Assembly: GCA_022495995.1 (NCBI GenBank)
Contig: JAFEMH010004904.1
Span: forward strand, 62,001-126,000
Length of the DNA stretch: 64,000 nucleotides
Source: Adenophora triphylla var. japonica
Taxonomy: Eukaryota; Streptophyta; Magnoliopsida; Asterales; Campanulaceae
Reading direction: 5' to 3'
A program made the position numbers and the translations under genes. The notes beneath the pieces are model-generated. The model did no database searches. It was not told the DNA's origin and worked only from the letters and a program-made list of their open reading frames with translations. Each line of letters opens with the position of its first letter. The first letter of the stretch is position 1. This document shows, piece by piece, positions 32,826-45,723 of the stretch.

Positions 32826-34198
32826 TGTTGGGTTTTATGGGTCCATGCGCAGCGGAATTAAGCATAAAATTAATACAAAACCCAAGCCCTAAGATCCGTT
32901 CTATACGATTAAATTGAATTCCTATGAGATAGAATTTACCAACCTTAATTGCTTTTCGGTCTTGAGCTATCGAAAAATTTATTGGTGTGATTTTGAATCA
33001 CAATCTTCGATCTTCAAAACCTTTTGAATCTTCATATTGATTTGAACAATAGAACTCTAGGCCTTGATCGTCGTACGAGCGAAGACCCTCTAGTAGTATC
33101 CACACGTTAGAATGAACCAAGAACAGTTCTTGTGAATTGCTAGATAAACCTATGGAAGAATATTGAGAAACCTTTTTGGTGATTTTCTTTCTTGAAATTC
33201 GGCTCAGTTTCGGCTGTTTACAGACTCATATTTATACTACTTTAGTATTTAGAGTTTGTGCCCTAATCAAATTAGGAAACAAGTGTAAACCGCCTCTGTG
33301 GCTAGTTATGTCGCATGACATACTTAGCCAGTGGCTAGTTATGTCGCGTGACAAACGTTGCCATATGCAGGAACTTTCAATCATTCTTCCTTTGGTTTAA
33401 CCAATTCATTCTAGTTGTGTGTGACCCAATAGGATTATATTATGTTGGCAATGAGTTCGATCATATCGACTCTCATAAGATATAAGCGGACTCTAGCAAG
33501 CCATTATGTCTACCCAAATAATATAACGTAAGAGTTCACGTTTCCAATGGTACACTTCCATTTCTCCCTTTGTCTCACGATGTTATATTGAACACAAGTC
33601 ATGGTCCACGTCAACTTGTATTTGTTCAATGCTTTCTCGATCTTGAGTATAATGATAATCCAATCGCATTGGGGTGTGGCCACACACTTTCCATCTTTAT
33701 CACTCATCGAGGGGCCCAAGCAAAACATCTCTCTTTCGAGGGATAAATTCCATCTTGACTTATCATCCTTTCCATCATGAATCCGATCATGCCAAAGATA
33801 GCCTTTATAAATATCGTGTTAAGATATCGTTTGACTAAAATCAAACATGACTTTCATCATATGTAAGGTCATGATAATCTCAGGTCTAGAGACTAAATGA
33901 AGTGACCATATGAGATTTAATTATGACATTTGACCATGACATAAATCTCATACGGGTCAAGTCCAGTCACTTGTTCTCTAACAAGTACCCATAATTTCAA
34001 TGTGCATCTCTATGCATATAATCATCATATGATTATCCATTGACAATTCTACTAATTATTCTCTTAATAATTAGGGACGGAGATTATTACAATAAATATG
34101 CAAACTATATAATAATCAAATAATAAACTTAAACGATAAAAATGATACATAACGATTTTCAGTTAAACATAACTAAAGCCTAGGGCATTACACCAACG
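32826..34198 (-). repeat. Copia-2 3' LTR
   Basis: 1373 bp. It contains TGTCGCATGACA (33309-33320) and TGTCGCGTGACA (33342-33353), about 70 bp upstream (minus strand) of the TATA box GTATAAATATG (complement of about 33228-33239). The last base is G where the other copy has A. Confidence 0.95.
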
Positions 34199-34213
34199 GT
34201 CTCCCACTTGCAC
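34199..34213 (-). other. Copia-2 polypurine tract
   Basis: The minus strand reads GTGCAAGTGGGAGAC directly before the 3' LTR. Confidence 0.6.
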
Positions 34214-37200
34214 TAGGATCCATTTATGTATCGAATACTCATGGATCTAACATGACCTTCATGCTTCCGCCTGTGCGAGGGTCTTTGTAAGTGAATCCCT
34301 TATGTCATCATCGGTTGATACTTTGTATATTTTAACGTCTTCTCATTCTTTATGAATTCCTCGAAGAACGTCTAAGTGAGTGTTTGAATCGCTGTTGTGA
34401 CCTTGGTTCCATTGTTTGCACAAGTGGCACCACTATTTGTCATAACAAAACTTTCACCGATTAGTGATACTTGGAACATTTCCAAAACACTAATGAACTT
34501 TCGATCCAAACTGCGTCTTTTAGCCACATCATATGTTGCTAAAATTCGGCCTTAGTAGTAGAATTGGCTACAATTTCTGCTTGGAACTCTTCTAATCAAA
34601 ATTGCACCTCTAATAAGCATAAACATAAATCCTAATTGCGATTTTAAAATAACTTTGTCAGTTTGGAAGTTAGCATCTATGTAACCCTTACAACAAGATT
34701 AACTTCCAATCTTTCAAATACCAAGAACATATCCTTAGTTCTTCTTAAGTACTTAAGGATCATCTTGACTCCCATCCAATGGTTTATATCAGGATCAGAT
34801 TGGTATCGACTCATCATGCTTAGAGCATATGAGACGCCGGGTCTAGTACAAATCATGGCATACATGACAGATCCAAACGCCGAAGCATATGGAACTTCAT
34901 TCATTTCCCTTTTGCTCATCAGTTGTCATAAGACAATGAATATTGCTAAGAGAAATACCATGACCCATTGACAAGCTACTCTTCTTAGACTCTTCTAAGA
35001 ATCTTGTCAATGTGAGCACTTTGACTCAAACCAATTTATCCTTCTAGATCCATCTCTATAGATCTTGATGCCAAGGATGTAAGCGGCTTCACCCATATCT
35101 TTCATTGAAAAACCTTTCCTTGACCAAGACTTAACAGTCTTAAGTATCGGAACTTGTTTTTCCAATGAGTAAGATATCATTGTAATAAAACAATAGAAAT
35201 AATACAACGCTCCCACTGAATTTCATGTATACACAAGGTTCATCTTCGTACTTTGATGAAGTCAAACCTTTTTGACCAATTCATCAAAATGAAGATTCCA
35301 ATTCCTTGAAGCTTGCTTCAACCCATCTCATGGATCTTTACAACATGCATACTCTATTAGAGTTTCTTGGATCGACAAACTATTCGGGTTGTGTACTATA
35401 CACATCCTTAGTAATCTTTCCATTTAAAGAAAGTCGTTTGACATCCATTTGTCATATCATATAGTCACAATATGTGATAATGGCAATTGAAATTCTAATA
35501 GACTTCGACATTGTAACTGGCGAAAAGGTTTACATCATAGTCAATACTATGTATTAACCTAAATCCCTTTGCTACAATCCTTAGTCATGAAAGTATACAT
35601 CTTCACATCCATGTTGGTCTTTGAAGACCTACTTGCACCCTTTATTTTTTACACCTTCAGGTAGCCCAATCAAGTTCCAAACTTGATTGTCAAACATGGA
35701 TTGTAATTCGGATTCCATGATTCCTAACCATTTATCCAAATTAGGAATGGACATCTCCTCAAGATAGGAAGTAGGATCGTCATTCTCAATGACTTCCACC
35801 TTATTACTTTCCAATACGAGAAATCAATATTTCTCGAGTTCGGATCTTAACCTATCCGATCTACGATGGACTTGTGCATCTTGAACTGGTTCCACAACTC
35901 CTTTGTGAACTTGGTTCCGTCTCTACTCTTGGATCCATGTCATTTTCAGGTTCTTGAACTTTCTTCAAGATTAATTTTACTCCCACTAGATTCTTTATTG
36001 AGAAACTATTTCTCAAGAAACAAATCGTGTAGAGCAACAAACGTTTTGTTCTCTTTGCGGTTGTAAGATTAATTTCCGAAAATAACTTTGTCAAATTTGG
36101 TGCTAACTTATAGGAGACAAGTCTCTTTACATAAGATTCGCAACCCCAAATCTTCATGAAAGACAAACTAAGTTTTCTTCCATGCCACATCTCATGTGGG
36201 GCCTTAGGAACCGATTTAGTAAGGACTCAATTCAGTGTAACCGCATTATTTCTAATGCATATCCTCAAAAGGAATTAGGAAAGTCAACTTGACACATCAT
36301 CGAATGAACCATGTCTAACAAGGTTCAATTCCTCCTATCAGACACACCATACAATGTGGTGTTCCGGGTGGAGTCAACGCTGAAACGATTTCATAGTTTT
36401 GAGTTGATTGTTAAACTCTTGGCTCAAATATTCACCATCTCGATCTAATCGAAGTACTTAATAATTTTACCAAGTTGTTTTTGTACTTCATCTTGAAATG
36501 TTCGAAACATCTCAAATGATTCACCTTTGGACTTCATCAGATAAACATAATCATATCTAGATAAGTCTTTAGTGAAATATGATGAAATACCGAAATCCTC
36601 CCCTAGCAATGCTGCTTAATAGTCCACATACATCTCATGTATAATGACTAATAAGTCACTAGCCCTCCCACTACTCTTAGTGTAGGGTGGTTTGGTCAAT
36701 ACTCCCAATAAATAAGATCCACATTCCTCAAATGATTCATGGTCATATGAGTCTAAAAGTCCGTGTTAATGGAGTTTAGATATATGTTTCTTATTTATTT
36801 GACCAAGCCGGCAATGCCATATGAATACGTTGTTCATATTGTTCGGTTCAGAATTCCCATTTATATTTTAGATATCTTCAATATTATTTTGTTTCTTAAC
36901 AACAAGGATATGAAGACCATTCAATGACATATGCAATACAATAAGGCATATCATTAAATAAATATAAAACTTCTTATTGAAAATAAGAAAATTATATCCT
37001 TCATCATCCATTTAAGAAACGGAAATAATACTCCTACTCAAATTCGGAACGTAGTCATACTTGTTCAAAACAAGTACTACTTCACAAGGTAGCGTGACTT
37101 CATAAGTCCCTATGGCTAATGTAGCAACTATTGCTTCATTCCCAATTTACCCTCTTTGAGTAGCTTTCTATTCTTTATTCCTTGCACATTTAAACAAATG

Positions 37201-37910
37201 TGGGATCCAATCCGGTATCATATACCCAAGAACAAGAAGTCGAAGGGAAAATATCTATCATATAGATACTTGAAGTAGTAGCAATCATATTGCCCTTCTT
37301 CACCTTTTAGACCTTCCTAATAAGCCTTGCAACTTTGCTTCCAATGACAATCTTATTGCAATGATAGCAAAATGCATCCTTTTGAGACGCTTTGGGTTTA
37401 GCCTCTTCGGCTATGACAACATTTGTCCTAGGTTTAGCAACTTTTGCTTTACCTTCTTTTCCTTCCTTTATGAACCCTTTTATTATGTCAACCATTAACA
37501 AAATTTGCGGATTGCTCCTTCTTTCATCATATGAATTAAGAGCCTTCACCACAACATATATCTTTTGCCTAGCTTGCACTTGGAACATTTCCCCTTTTGC
37601 GTTATGCTAGAACAAAAGAATAGTTATCATGTGCTCAAGGTTCTTCATAAGAGCCTTTAAATGTGGTGGCAAATACAAGGCAAGCAATATTGTCAAAATC
37701 ATCAATATGTTTCTAATGTTGCTTCCTTATTTGCCCTTTGCAACATTTGCAATGGGTTCAGTAGGAATGGATTCGTCAAGAACGTACACATTATGTATTG
37801 TTCCTTTCGAACTTTGTCCTTCATAAGGACGAATCGCAATTATCATTATGTAATGCTATTTCTACAACAAAATATACAAATTATATGAACACATATCAAT
37901 ATCAACACAT
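34214..37910 (-). pseudogene. Copia-2 Gag-Pol remnants
   Basis: Fragments in order on the minus strand: Gag with a partial zinc knuckle (FCYHCNK, 37588-37307), an integrase-downstream piece (KIWGCESYVKRL, 36190-35861), RT start (DKWLGIMESELQSMFDNQVW, 35814-35629), RT (KSWSRKGFSMKDMGEAAYIL, 35216-35007) and RNase H entry (FGSVMYAMICTRPGVSYALS, 34919-34677). No frame exceeds about 110 codons, against about 1300 expected. Many stops and frameshifts intervene. Confidence 0.8.
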
Positions 37911-38002
37911 TTATCATTTAAGAGCAAATAATGTATTTTACAAATACTCCCACTAAATCATACACCTTCCAATGCAAATAAGCATAATATGCATTTAATG
38001 GG

Positions 38003-38210
38003 CTAAGATCCAACTTTAATTTATTCTCAAGTACGCTATGGCGCACCGCTCAAGATTAAACTAATTAGGTAGAAAACATCAATCATATCGTATATGACTC
38101 TTAGGACTAAGATCCAACTTTAATTTAATCTCAAGTAGGCTATGGCGCACCGCTCAAGATTAAACTAATTAGGTAGAAAACATCAATCATATCGTATATG
38201 ACTCTTAGGA
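38003..38210. repeat. 104-bp tandem duplication in Copia-2
   Basis: Two near-identical copies (38003-38106, 38107-38210) starting CTAAGATCCAACTTTAATTT. They lie in the noncoding leader side of Copia-2. The rest of 37911-39346 shows no gene; palindromes TGTCGCGTGACA-like occur at about 39027, 39057 and 39110. Confidence 0.85.
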
Positions 38211-39359
38211 TCTTTTATGAGATTTATTTAAGACATCATATGTCTAAGCATATTTTAATCTCATCTTATACCTTGGGTCCAAAACCACTTTGATAACCCA
38301 ATTAAGTTCATCCACTTTAAACATATAGGAACCACCATTTCCTTATCTTGCTCGCAAACGGAATAGAATCAAAGCACCTTGCTATGGCAAGCCCACCCAA
38401 AACTATCCGAGTGGTCTCAAGTGTTTTAATCATGGATTGGCATAAAGAACTTAAAAGTTAAATGAAGGTTCTTTAAGGTAGAATATAAGCATATCAGCAA
38501 AGATAGTCATAATCATGCACCAGGTAAGTTCCCAGGAAGATAGGTGAGCCACAAGGACTACTTAAGTACCAACTCTTCCTTAGACAGAACTCTCCTAGTC
38601 ATGCACAATTAGAAATTAGCTCTGATTTGGCAACATAATCATTACCTATTATAAACAATCAGTTTCCTTTTAAATTTCGCGTAATTATGACTTGTTTCCA
38701 TAAACAATCATAAAATCCAAAATTTACAATGTCTAAATCTAAACATATTAGGAAACTATGAATCAATGTTTCAACTAAACATCTAATAAAATTCTCAACA
38801 CTTAAGAACAATTAATTCATGCATCGCAACAATTAATAAAAACACATTTGAATTAATTAAGCATGCATCATAGACAATGAATTAATCTAGCATGGTCCTA
38901 TAAATTTTATTTCCAGAAATTTATAGCATCCAGATTATCATATAAACATATCAGATTGTAAACAGAATCACAGAATAGCAGAAAAATTAAACAAAGCTGA
39001 TTCGCCAGATTTGGCTTATTATGTCGCGTGACAACATCGGCGAGAGGGCTAGATTTGTCGCGTGACATAACTAGCCCATTACCGGATTTCCACATGTGGC
39101 CTACTATGTCGCACGACATAGGTAGCCGGTCGCAGATTTCGATTTCAATCAATTCAGATTACATGGCAATTAAATCATATAAAACAACCCTTTTACAGAT
39201 TTAATTCATCATAATTCGAAAACGATTTTCATATTGTTTCACATAAACAATCAAACTTCTATCGCATACAAAAACATGCAACGAACATATAAACAATTTA
39301 TATAATCATTATAGCATGTTAATTCAAACTTAATCATACGAACGGGGCTCTGATACCAC

Positions 39360-40731
39360 TGTTGGGTTTAATGGGTCCATGCGCAGCGGAATTAAGCATA
39401 AAATTAATACAAAACCCAAGCCCTAAGATCCGTTCTATACGATTAAATTGAATTCCTATGAGATAGAATTTACCAACCTTAATTGCTTTTCGGTCTTGAG
39501 CTATCGAAAAATTTATTGGTGTGATTTTGAATCACAATCTTCGATCTTCAAAACCTTTTGAATCTTCATATTGATTTGAACAATAGAACTCTAGGCCTTG
39601 ATCGTCGTACGAGCGAAGACCCTCTAGTAGTATCCACACGTTAGAATGAACCAAGAACAGTTCTTGTGAATTGCTAGATAAACCTATGGAAGAATATTGA
39701 GAAACCTTTTTGGTGATTTTCTTTCTTGAAATTCGGCTCAGTTTATTTGTTTACAGACTCATATTTATACTAATTTAGTATTTAGAGTTTGTGCCCTAAT
39801 CAAATTAGGAAACAAGTGTAAACCGCTTCTGTGGCTAGTTATGTCGCGTGACATACTTAGCCAGTGGCTAGTTATGTCGCGTGACAAACGTTGCCATATG
39901 CAGGAACTTTCAATCATTCTTCCTTTGGTTTAACCAATTCATTCTAGTTGTGTGTGACCCAATAGGATTATATTATGTTGGCAATGAGTTCGATCATATT
40001 GACTCTCATAAGACATAAGCGGACTCTAGCAAGCCATTATGTCTACCCAAATAATATAACGTAAGAGTTCACGTTTCCAATGGTACACTTCCATTTCTCC
40101 CTTTGTCTCACGATGTTATATTGAACACAAGTCATGGTCCACGTCAACTTGTATTTGTTCAATGCTTTCTCGATCTTGAGTATAATGATAATCCAATCGC
40201 ATTGGGGTGTGGCCACACACTTTCCATCATTATCACTCATCGAGGGGCCCAAGCAAAACATCTCTCTTTCGAGGGATAAATTCCATCTTGACTTATCATC
40301 CTTCCCATCATGAATCCGATCATGCCAAAGATAGCCTTTATAAATATCGTGTTAAGATATCGTTTGACTAAAATCAAACATGACTTTCATCATATGTAAG
40401 GTCATGATAATCTCAGGTCTAGGGACTAAATGAAGTGACCATATGAAATTTAATTATGACATTTGAACATGACATAAATCTCATACGGGTCAAGTCCAGT
40501 CACTTGTTCTCTAACAAGTACCCATAATTTCAATGTGCATCTCTATGCATATAATCATCATATGATTATCCATTGACAATTATACTAATTATTCTCTGAA
40601 TAATTAGGGACGGAGATTATTACAATAAATATGCAAACTATATAATAATCAAATAATAAACTTAAACGATAAATATGATACATAACGATTTTCAGTTAAA
40701 CATAACTAAAGCCTAGGGCATTACACCAACA
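39360..40731 (-). repeat. Copia-2 5' LTR with palindrome pair and TATA
   Basis: 1372 bp. TGTCGCGTGACA occurs at 39842-39853 and 39875-39886, upstream (minus strand) of a GTATAAATATG-type TATA box near 39760-39772. In the 3' LTR one of the two palindromes carries an A (GCATGACA). Confidence 0.95.
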
Positions 40732-40854
40732 ATGGTCTGATTCTCCGATAGAGATACGTAGGAAGCTGTGCGGCCCGACCATCCCGATGTTCAGAATGAT
40801 GTCTTTTCTATCGTCGACATGACTTCTTTCATAAGACTTGTCGATGAGGGGCTC

Positions 40855-41835
40855 CGTAGACACCCCATTCTGAACCCATCAGATCACATTTATACCACTC
40901 TAAGTCTCGCTTTGAGTCAAGAAGTGGAAATCCACCATTTCGTCATGTTTCGTTATGTTTTGGCTAACCACCGTTAGTTTGGGACTAAACTGCATACGAG
41001 ATAACGAGGGAAGGGCAGAATTGTCCACAGACTGCAATATCTCGCGCGGAATAGCGTGTCTCGCACTAGATATTGGTGTTCTGCAGCATGCAGATGACAG
41101 TCTCCTCGTCGATTTCAACCTCTTTTCGGGATAAAACTTTATCCATCCGGCCAACCAATGATTTTGGAGTCTGGAACCTTCCTAGGAGTGTTTTACCTCT
41201 CCACCTACACCTCTCCAACACCTATAAATACTTAGTGACTTCCAGTATTTCAGAGGTCCAAAAAATCCCATCAATTCCCCTACATTTACTGGTTTCTCTC
41301 CTTGAAAGATTCCTGTAAATCACCCCTAAAATCACCTCAAAGTTTGTTTGTCAACCTTGTTGATAAACAAACATCAAGATCAGTCAGGGCGAGGCGAAGC
41401 TCTGTCCGTGTCAAGATTCGATTCTAAACTTGAGTCGAAACTCTGCCCGAATCACCTCACGCAAGGTAACCCCTATTTCCTTTCTAATTGATTGTTAGAG
41501 TGGTATAAATACATAGAATCTAGGATCGGCCTAGTGCCTCCCCAAATCATGTGGATGGTCTCGAAGCAATCGATCCTACATTCCGTTTAACCCCGTTAAA
41601 TGGATCTTTATTTTATTCTTTTCTATTTAAAATCTTCTTCTCTTTTGAAAACCTCTCTTTTCTTTAGCAAGACCAATCTCCGGATTGGGTGGAATGGGTG
41701 CTCCTTGACCTTCCCATTTCATAACCTAAGCCCCGAACCCAAAATCTCTTTCAAAATGGTTTTTCTAAGTTTTCCAAATGAATAATATAGGTGGCGACTC
41801 AAAAGATAAATAAAAAGGGGATGATCAAAATCCGC
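40855..41835 (+). repeat. E4 3' LTR (possibly also serving E5)
   Basis: Preceded by the purine run GATGAGGGGCT, it starts CGTAGACACCCC, probably TG mutated to CG. It has a palindrome pair at 41038-41073 (TATCTCGCGCGGAATA, TGTCTCGCACTAGATA), TATA box CCTATAAATA (41221-41230) and a splice-donor-like CAAGGTAAC near 41463. The edge GGTGGCGACTC lies at 41792-41802. The exact 3' end is uncertain because RT coding of E5 begins almost at once. Confidence 0.65.
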
Positions 41836-44044
41836 TCAACGCTACACTCACGGTCAATGAAAATGCGCTAGGGGCTATGCTTGCCCAAGAACAGCCAGCT
41901 TCCCACATAGAGAATGCAATATTCTTTGTCAGTCGTCGATTCCAAGGCAGTGAAGTCAACTACTCTCCACTCGACAAGTCTTGTGCTGCACTTGTCTGGG
42001 TAACATAGAGACTAAAACACTACATAAAAGCCTTCCCAGTTCGTCTCATAGCACGAATGGATCCTCTGAAGTACATCCTTGACAAATCCAATTTGTCTTC
42101 GCGCCTGGCCAAATGGTATTTCATGCTCGCGGGATATGATATTTCTTACGTCACTCAAAAATCCGCCAGGGGGAGTATATTCGCTGATCAGTTAGCCGAA
42201 TTTCCTTGCGATGAAGTGAAGGGGAAAGACCCGCGATTCCCTGATGAGGACATCATGAGTATAGAGGGCGAAAATAAGTGGCAACTATTTTTCGATGGCA
42301 CAGCCAATAAGAAGGGTTATGGCATCGGAATGTTATTAGTAGACCCCGACGACATCTATACTCCTCTAGAAATACGTCTCGACTTTGACGCAACTAATAA
42401 CACTGCCGGATACGAAGCTTGTATAGCGGAACTCGAAGCATCCCTAGAGCGCAATGTGATTGAACTCGAGGTATTTGGAGATTCTCAGTTGATTATCAAT
42501 CAGACAATGAAGAAGTGGAGGATCCAAGATCTAACTCTTCAAAGATACAATGCACACCTCCAAGAGTTGGTGCAATAATTCCAAGATGTCTCGTTCCATT
42601 ACCTCCCCAGAGACAAAAAGCGGTTTGCAGATGCTCTGGCTACGCTTGCCTCCTTGGTCAAAATTCCTGCAAGGAAATCAGTAAAACCCTTCAAAGTAAC
42701 TCGGTGAGCAACTCCTGCCTACTGCACCGTCATAGACCTCTACGACTGCAAGGATGACTGGTCTTCTAAGTGCGCCACCATTGAGGATTCAAATAAGAAA
42801 CCATGGTACAATGACATTTGGCATTTCATCCTAGATGGTACCTTCCTGCCTGAGGCCGATAAGAAAGCTCAAGTTGCCCTTAAGAGACTAGCAACTAATT
42901 ATGTCATCATTGCTGGCCGCCTATTCAAAAAATACTCCAAAAGGAACCACCTTTGCGCCACCGAAGAAGATGCCCAAGAGGTAATGGACCATGTTCATCA
43001 AGGAGTGTGAGGAACCCACATGAGCGGAAACATGCTTGCCAAGAAGATCATCAGACAAGGGTACTTTTGGTTAACCATAGAAGCAGACTGCACCAACATG
43101 GTTAAGAAATGCCATAAGTGCCAGATACACGCTAACCTTTAGCATGCACCGCCTTCCTTGCTGTACCCTATGACATCCCCTTAGTCATTCTCAACATGAG
43201 GCATAGATGTGATTGGAAAGGTCACACTAGCGGGAACCAACGGGCATAGTTTCGTTCTAGTAGCCATCGACTATTTCACTAAATGGATCGAGGCCGCCTC
43301 CTATAAAGTCTTGAATGCCATAAAGGTAGCAGAATTTATCAAGCACAACATCATTTGCCGATACGGGGTGCCACAAGAGATGATATCTGATAACGACTTC
43401 CACTTCGAGAAAGAAACCGATCGTCTCTTGATAGAATACAAAATCGTAAGGCACAAGTCATCTCCTTACAGGCCTCAAACGAATGGAGCAGTTGAAGCCG
43501 AAAATAAAAAGATCGAAACCATCATCAGAAAAATAGCATTCACTGGAAAAGATTGGCCTGACAAATTACCTTTCGCATTTTGTGGATACCGCACCTCGGT
43601 CCGAACAGCTGTCGGCAAAACTCCATACGCCCTCACATACGGGATGGAAGTCGTTCTACCTATAGAGCTGGAAATACCATCACTAAGGGTTCTCCTAGAA
43701 AACCAAGTGAACGAAGTCGATTGGTTAGAAAACAGATATGAAGAGCTAGCCCTGCTAGACGAAAGAAGACCGAGAGCAGCCGAGCACACTCAAGCCTACC
43801 AAAGAAGAATTGGAAGGGCTTTCAACAAAAAGGTCAAAACAAAGAACATAAGGGTCGTCAACTTAGTTCTCCGCAAACACCGTACTGGACCTTTCAACCC
43901 TCTAGGCAAGTGGGGACCGAGATGGATAGGACCCTACATCATAAAGAAGATATTCTCTGGGGAGCCCTTCAGCTGGTGGACTTAGACGGAGATCAACTAC
44001 CGAAGCCGGTCAACATGGACAAGCTCAAGAAGTACTTTGCGTGA
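41828..44044 (+). pseudogene. E5 Tat-type pol: RT end, RNase H, second RNase H, integrase
   Basis: Starts in the RT/RNase H1 region (ALGAMLAQEQP, NYSPLDKSCAALVW, PLKYILDKSNLSSRLAKWY), with a TAG where Gln is expected near 42006. A second, archaeal-type RNase H follows (WQLFFDGTANKKGYGIGM, YEACIAELEASLE, VFGDSQLIINQ). This double RNase H is diagnostic of the Tat group. Then come an integrase zinc-binding motif (HQGV.GTHMSG, CHKCQ, about 42985-43130) and the integrase core (DYFTKWIEA, GVPQEMISDN, PQTNGAVEAENK) to LKKYFA at 44044. Further stops lie between 43010 and 43205, with a frameshift near 43965. Gag, protease and most of RT are missing: the frame begins at the LTR edge. Confidence 0.9.
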
Positions 44045-44516
44045 CTTGGCCTCTTAAAAAGAAAAAAAATGCTCGCTAGGTTGAAAATACTGAAAGGGAC
44101 GGCCTAGGCAAAAATTAGAGCTTGCACAAGAAAAAAAGGCCCGCTAGATTGAAAACCTGAAAAGGCGGTCTAGGCAAAAACCAGGGTGTGCAACAAAAAA
44201 AAAAGGGACCTTGTCTCACACGATACTATCCCTCGATCAGAAATCGATTTTTTATCCAATTTCTCTCAAAAATGAACTACGTCGACCTAAGACTCTTATT
44301 TAATTGATGTAAAAGAGGAACGTAGGCAGCCTTCGGGTTCGGTCTAATCAAATAATAAAATCAAATCTTGTCCTTGTATTAATTGAATGCATTTGTTGAT
44401 AACAAAAGGAAAATTCTAACGACAACGACTAACTTGCTAAGCTAAAAATATTGAAAAAAAATACTAATAACTAAAACTATTGATCTATCAAAGCAATCTC
44501 TTGTTACTCTCTAGGA
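44045..44516 (+). other. E5 region after pol, no gene
   Basis: Two copies of a roughly 70-bp segment with CTAGGCAAAAA and GAAAACCTGAAA words (about 44071-44200), A-rich runs, and GGAACGTAGGCAGCC near 44320, a phrase also seen in E1 and E2. No coding potential seen. Confidence 0.5.
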
Positions 44517-44517
44517 T

Positions 44518-45600
44518 CTAGCCTTTCATTGACTTTGTAGGCCGGCGGACATGATCGTTACCGTCATCTCGATCTCTTTTGCGCTTTGGACCCTTCGAGG
44601 AAGAACATCCATCAAGGCGAGTGAAAATAGATTTTGCAAGCCTCTTGAAGACATTGGGCCTATCCAAAGCTTGCATCTTCCCGGGAAGACCGCTACCTCT
44701 TCTCTCGTACCAATCCCCGTCGAGGAAATCTTGGGTTGGATCAGTCCATACATTAGCAGGATCCAATTGAGCCTCCCTCCTACTCAAAACGCTGCTCTCG
44801 ACAAAAGAATCTCTTAGCAATGGAGGCCGTATCTCATCAATCTTCTACGAAATTGGGTCACCAGTATGGATGAACCAATCCAAGTTCTTATCCGATAAGA
44901 AGACGCTTGCATCAAAAATTCATAGGTTCGTCCAACGATCTTGACTGGTCCCTTCACATCATGCTTGAGCTAGCACCTTTGCAAACTCCAGAACAATGTA
45001 GGACACTTCACGAGAGGCTCCTTCAAAAATATAAGTATCCTGTTGTTGACCGAACTGACGGAGCACCCGCTTAGGGAAATAGAAAGAGGAATCTCGCAAG
45101 CCCGGAAGAACAACCCTGTCAAAGCCCCTGGTATTGGCAACATACTTGTTCAATCTCCAAAATGGTGGACACCAAGCAATATCTGTGGTAATAGCCTTCA
45201 CAATCAGCTGAGCCCACTCATCCTCAGAAAGATCCTTGATCAAAAGCTTCCTCATGTGATACGAAAAAGGAGAATACTCCAAAGAAGGGGCTACCAACTT
45301 GAGATGTTCTCTAAGCCAAATAGTCAAAAGAAGAGGACTCCTGCCTGGGTAACGTGTCTCGCGTGAGACACATTGTCCCGCACGATATAACCCATCGGCA
45401 ATTTCTGCAGAACTCCTGCACAAATGAGCAATCTAGCCCCGACTTGCCGAAACAAGTATCGAAAGCTGTAATCATATCCCTCATAAGCAGTATATACAAC
45501 AAAACCATGCTCAAAACCTTGACCAAATCTGGCCATTCCATCCCTAGTGGGCATCACACGGAAGTCGAGAAAGTTAAAATCTAATTAGAACTAGGACTAG
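44518..45600 (-). pseudogene. PMD-C: plant mobile domain-related gene, antisense in E5
   Basis: Minus-strand fragments in order: MPTRDGMARFGQGFEHGF and YSFRYLFRQVGARLL (45557-45400), then LTIWLREHLKLVAPSL, IAWCPPFWRLNKYV and VVLPGLRDSSFYFPKRVLRQ (45330-44959), and a C-terminal basic tail ending RRPTKSMKG (44820-44518). RVLRQFG..Q resembles the end of plant mobile domains. The frame changes at about 45390, where a palindrome pair (45354-45387) with an adjacent CTGCAG interrupts the reading frame. There is no clear start codon or N-terminus. It lies just downstream of PMD-B and may be its duplicated or second partner ORF. Confidence 0.55.
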
Positions 45601-45723
45601 GAAATAAGAAAATTCTTGTTGTTATGCATCTACTTGCTAACAGGTACAGAAAAGAGAAAATGTCTGGGCCAACCCGACCAATATTTACAAGTTTCAAGAA
45701 ATCAATGGGGGAGTAAAGGGGGA

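Larger units (their letters stand above)
32821..40736 (-). mobile_element. Copia-2 retrotransposon with TSD ATGGT
   Basis: LTRs at 32826-34198 and 39360-40731 start TGTTGGGTTT and end ACACCAAC(A/G), flanked by ATGGT (32821-32825 and 40732-40736). The PBS TGGTATCAGAGC (minus strand, 39347-39358) matches the initiator-methionine tRNA type. Pol fragments on the minus strand follow Copia order. LTRs differ at only about 20 sites, but the coding part is full of stops and frameshifts. It interrupts E4 between its tandem repeats and its polypurine tract. Confidence 0.95.

Noticed and set aside
44518..44817. Plus-strand frames over the PMD-C tail
   Set aside because: The minus strand has a conserved-looking basic C-terminal tail and continuity with PMD-C; the plus frames have no support.
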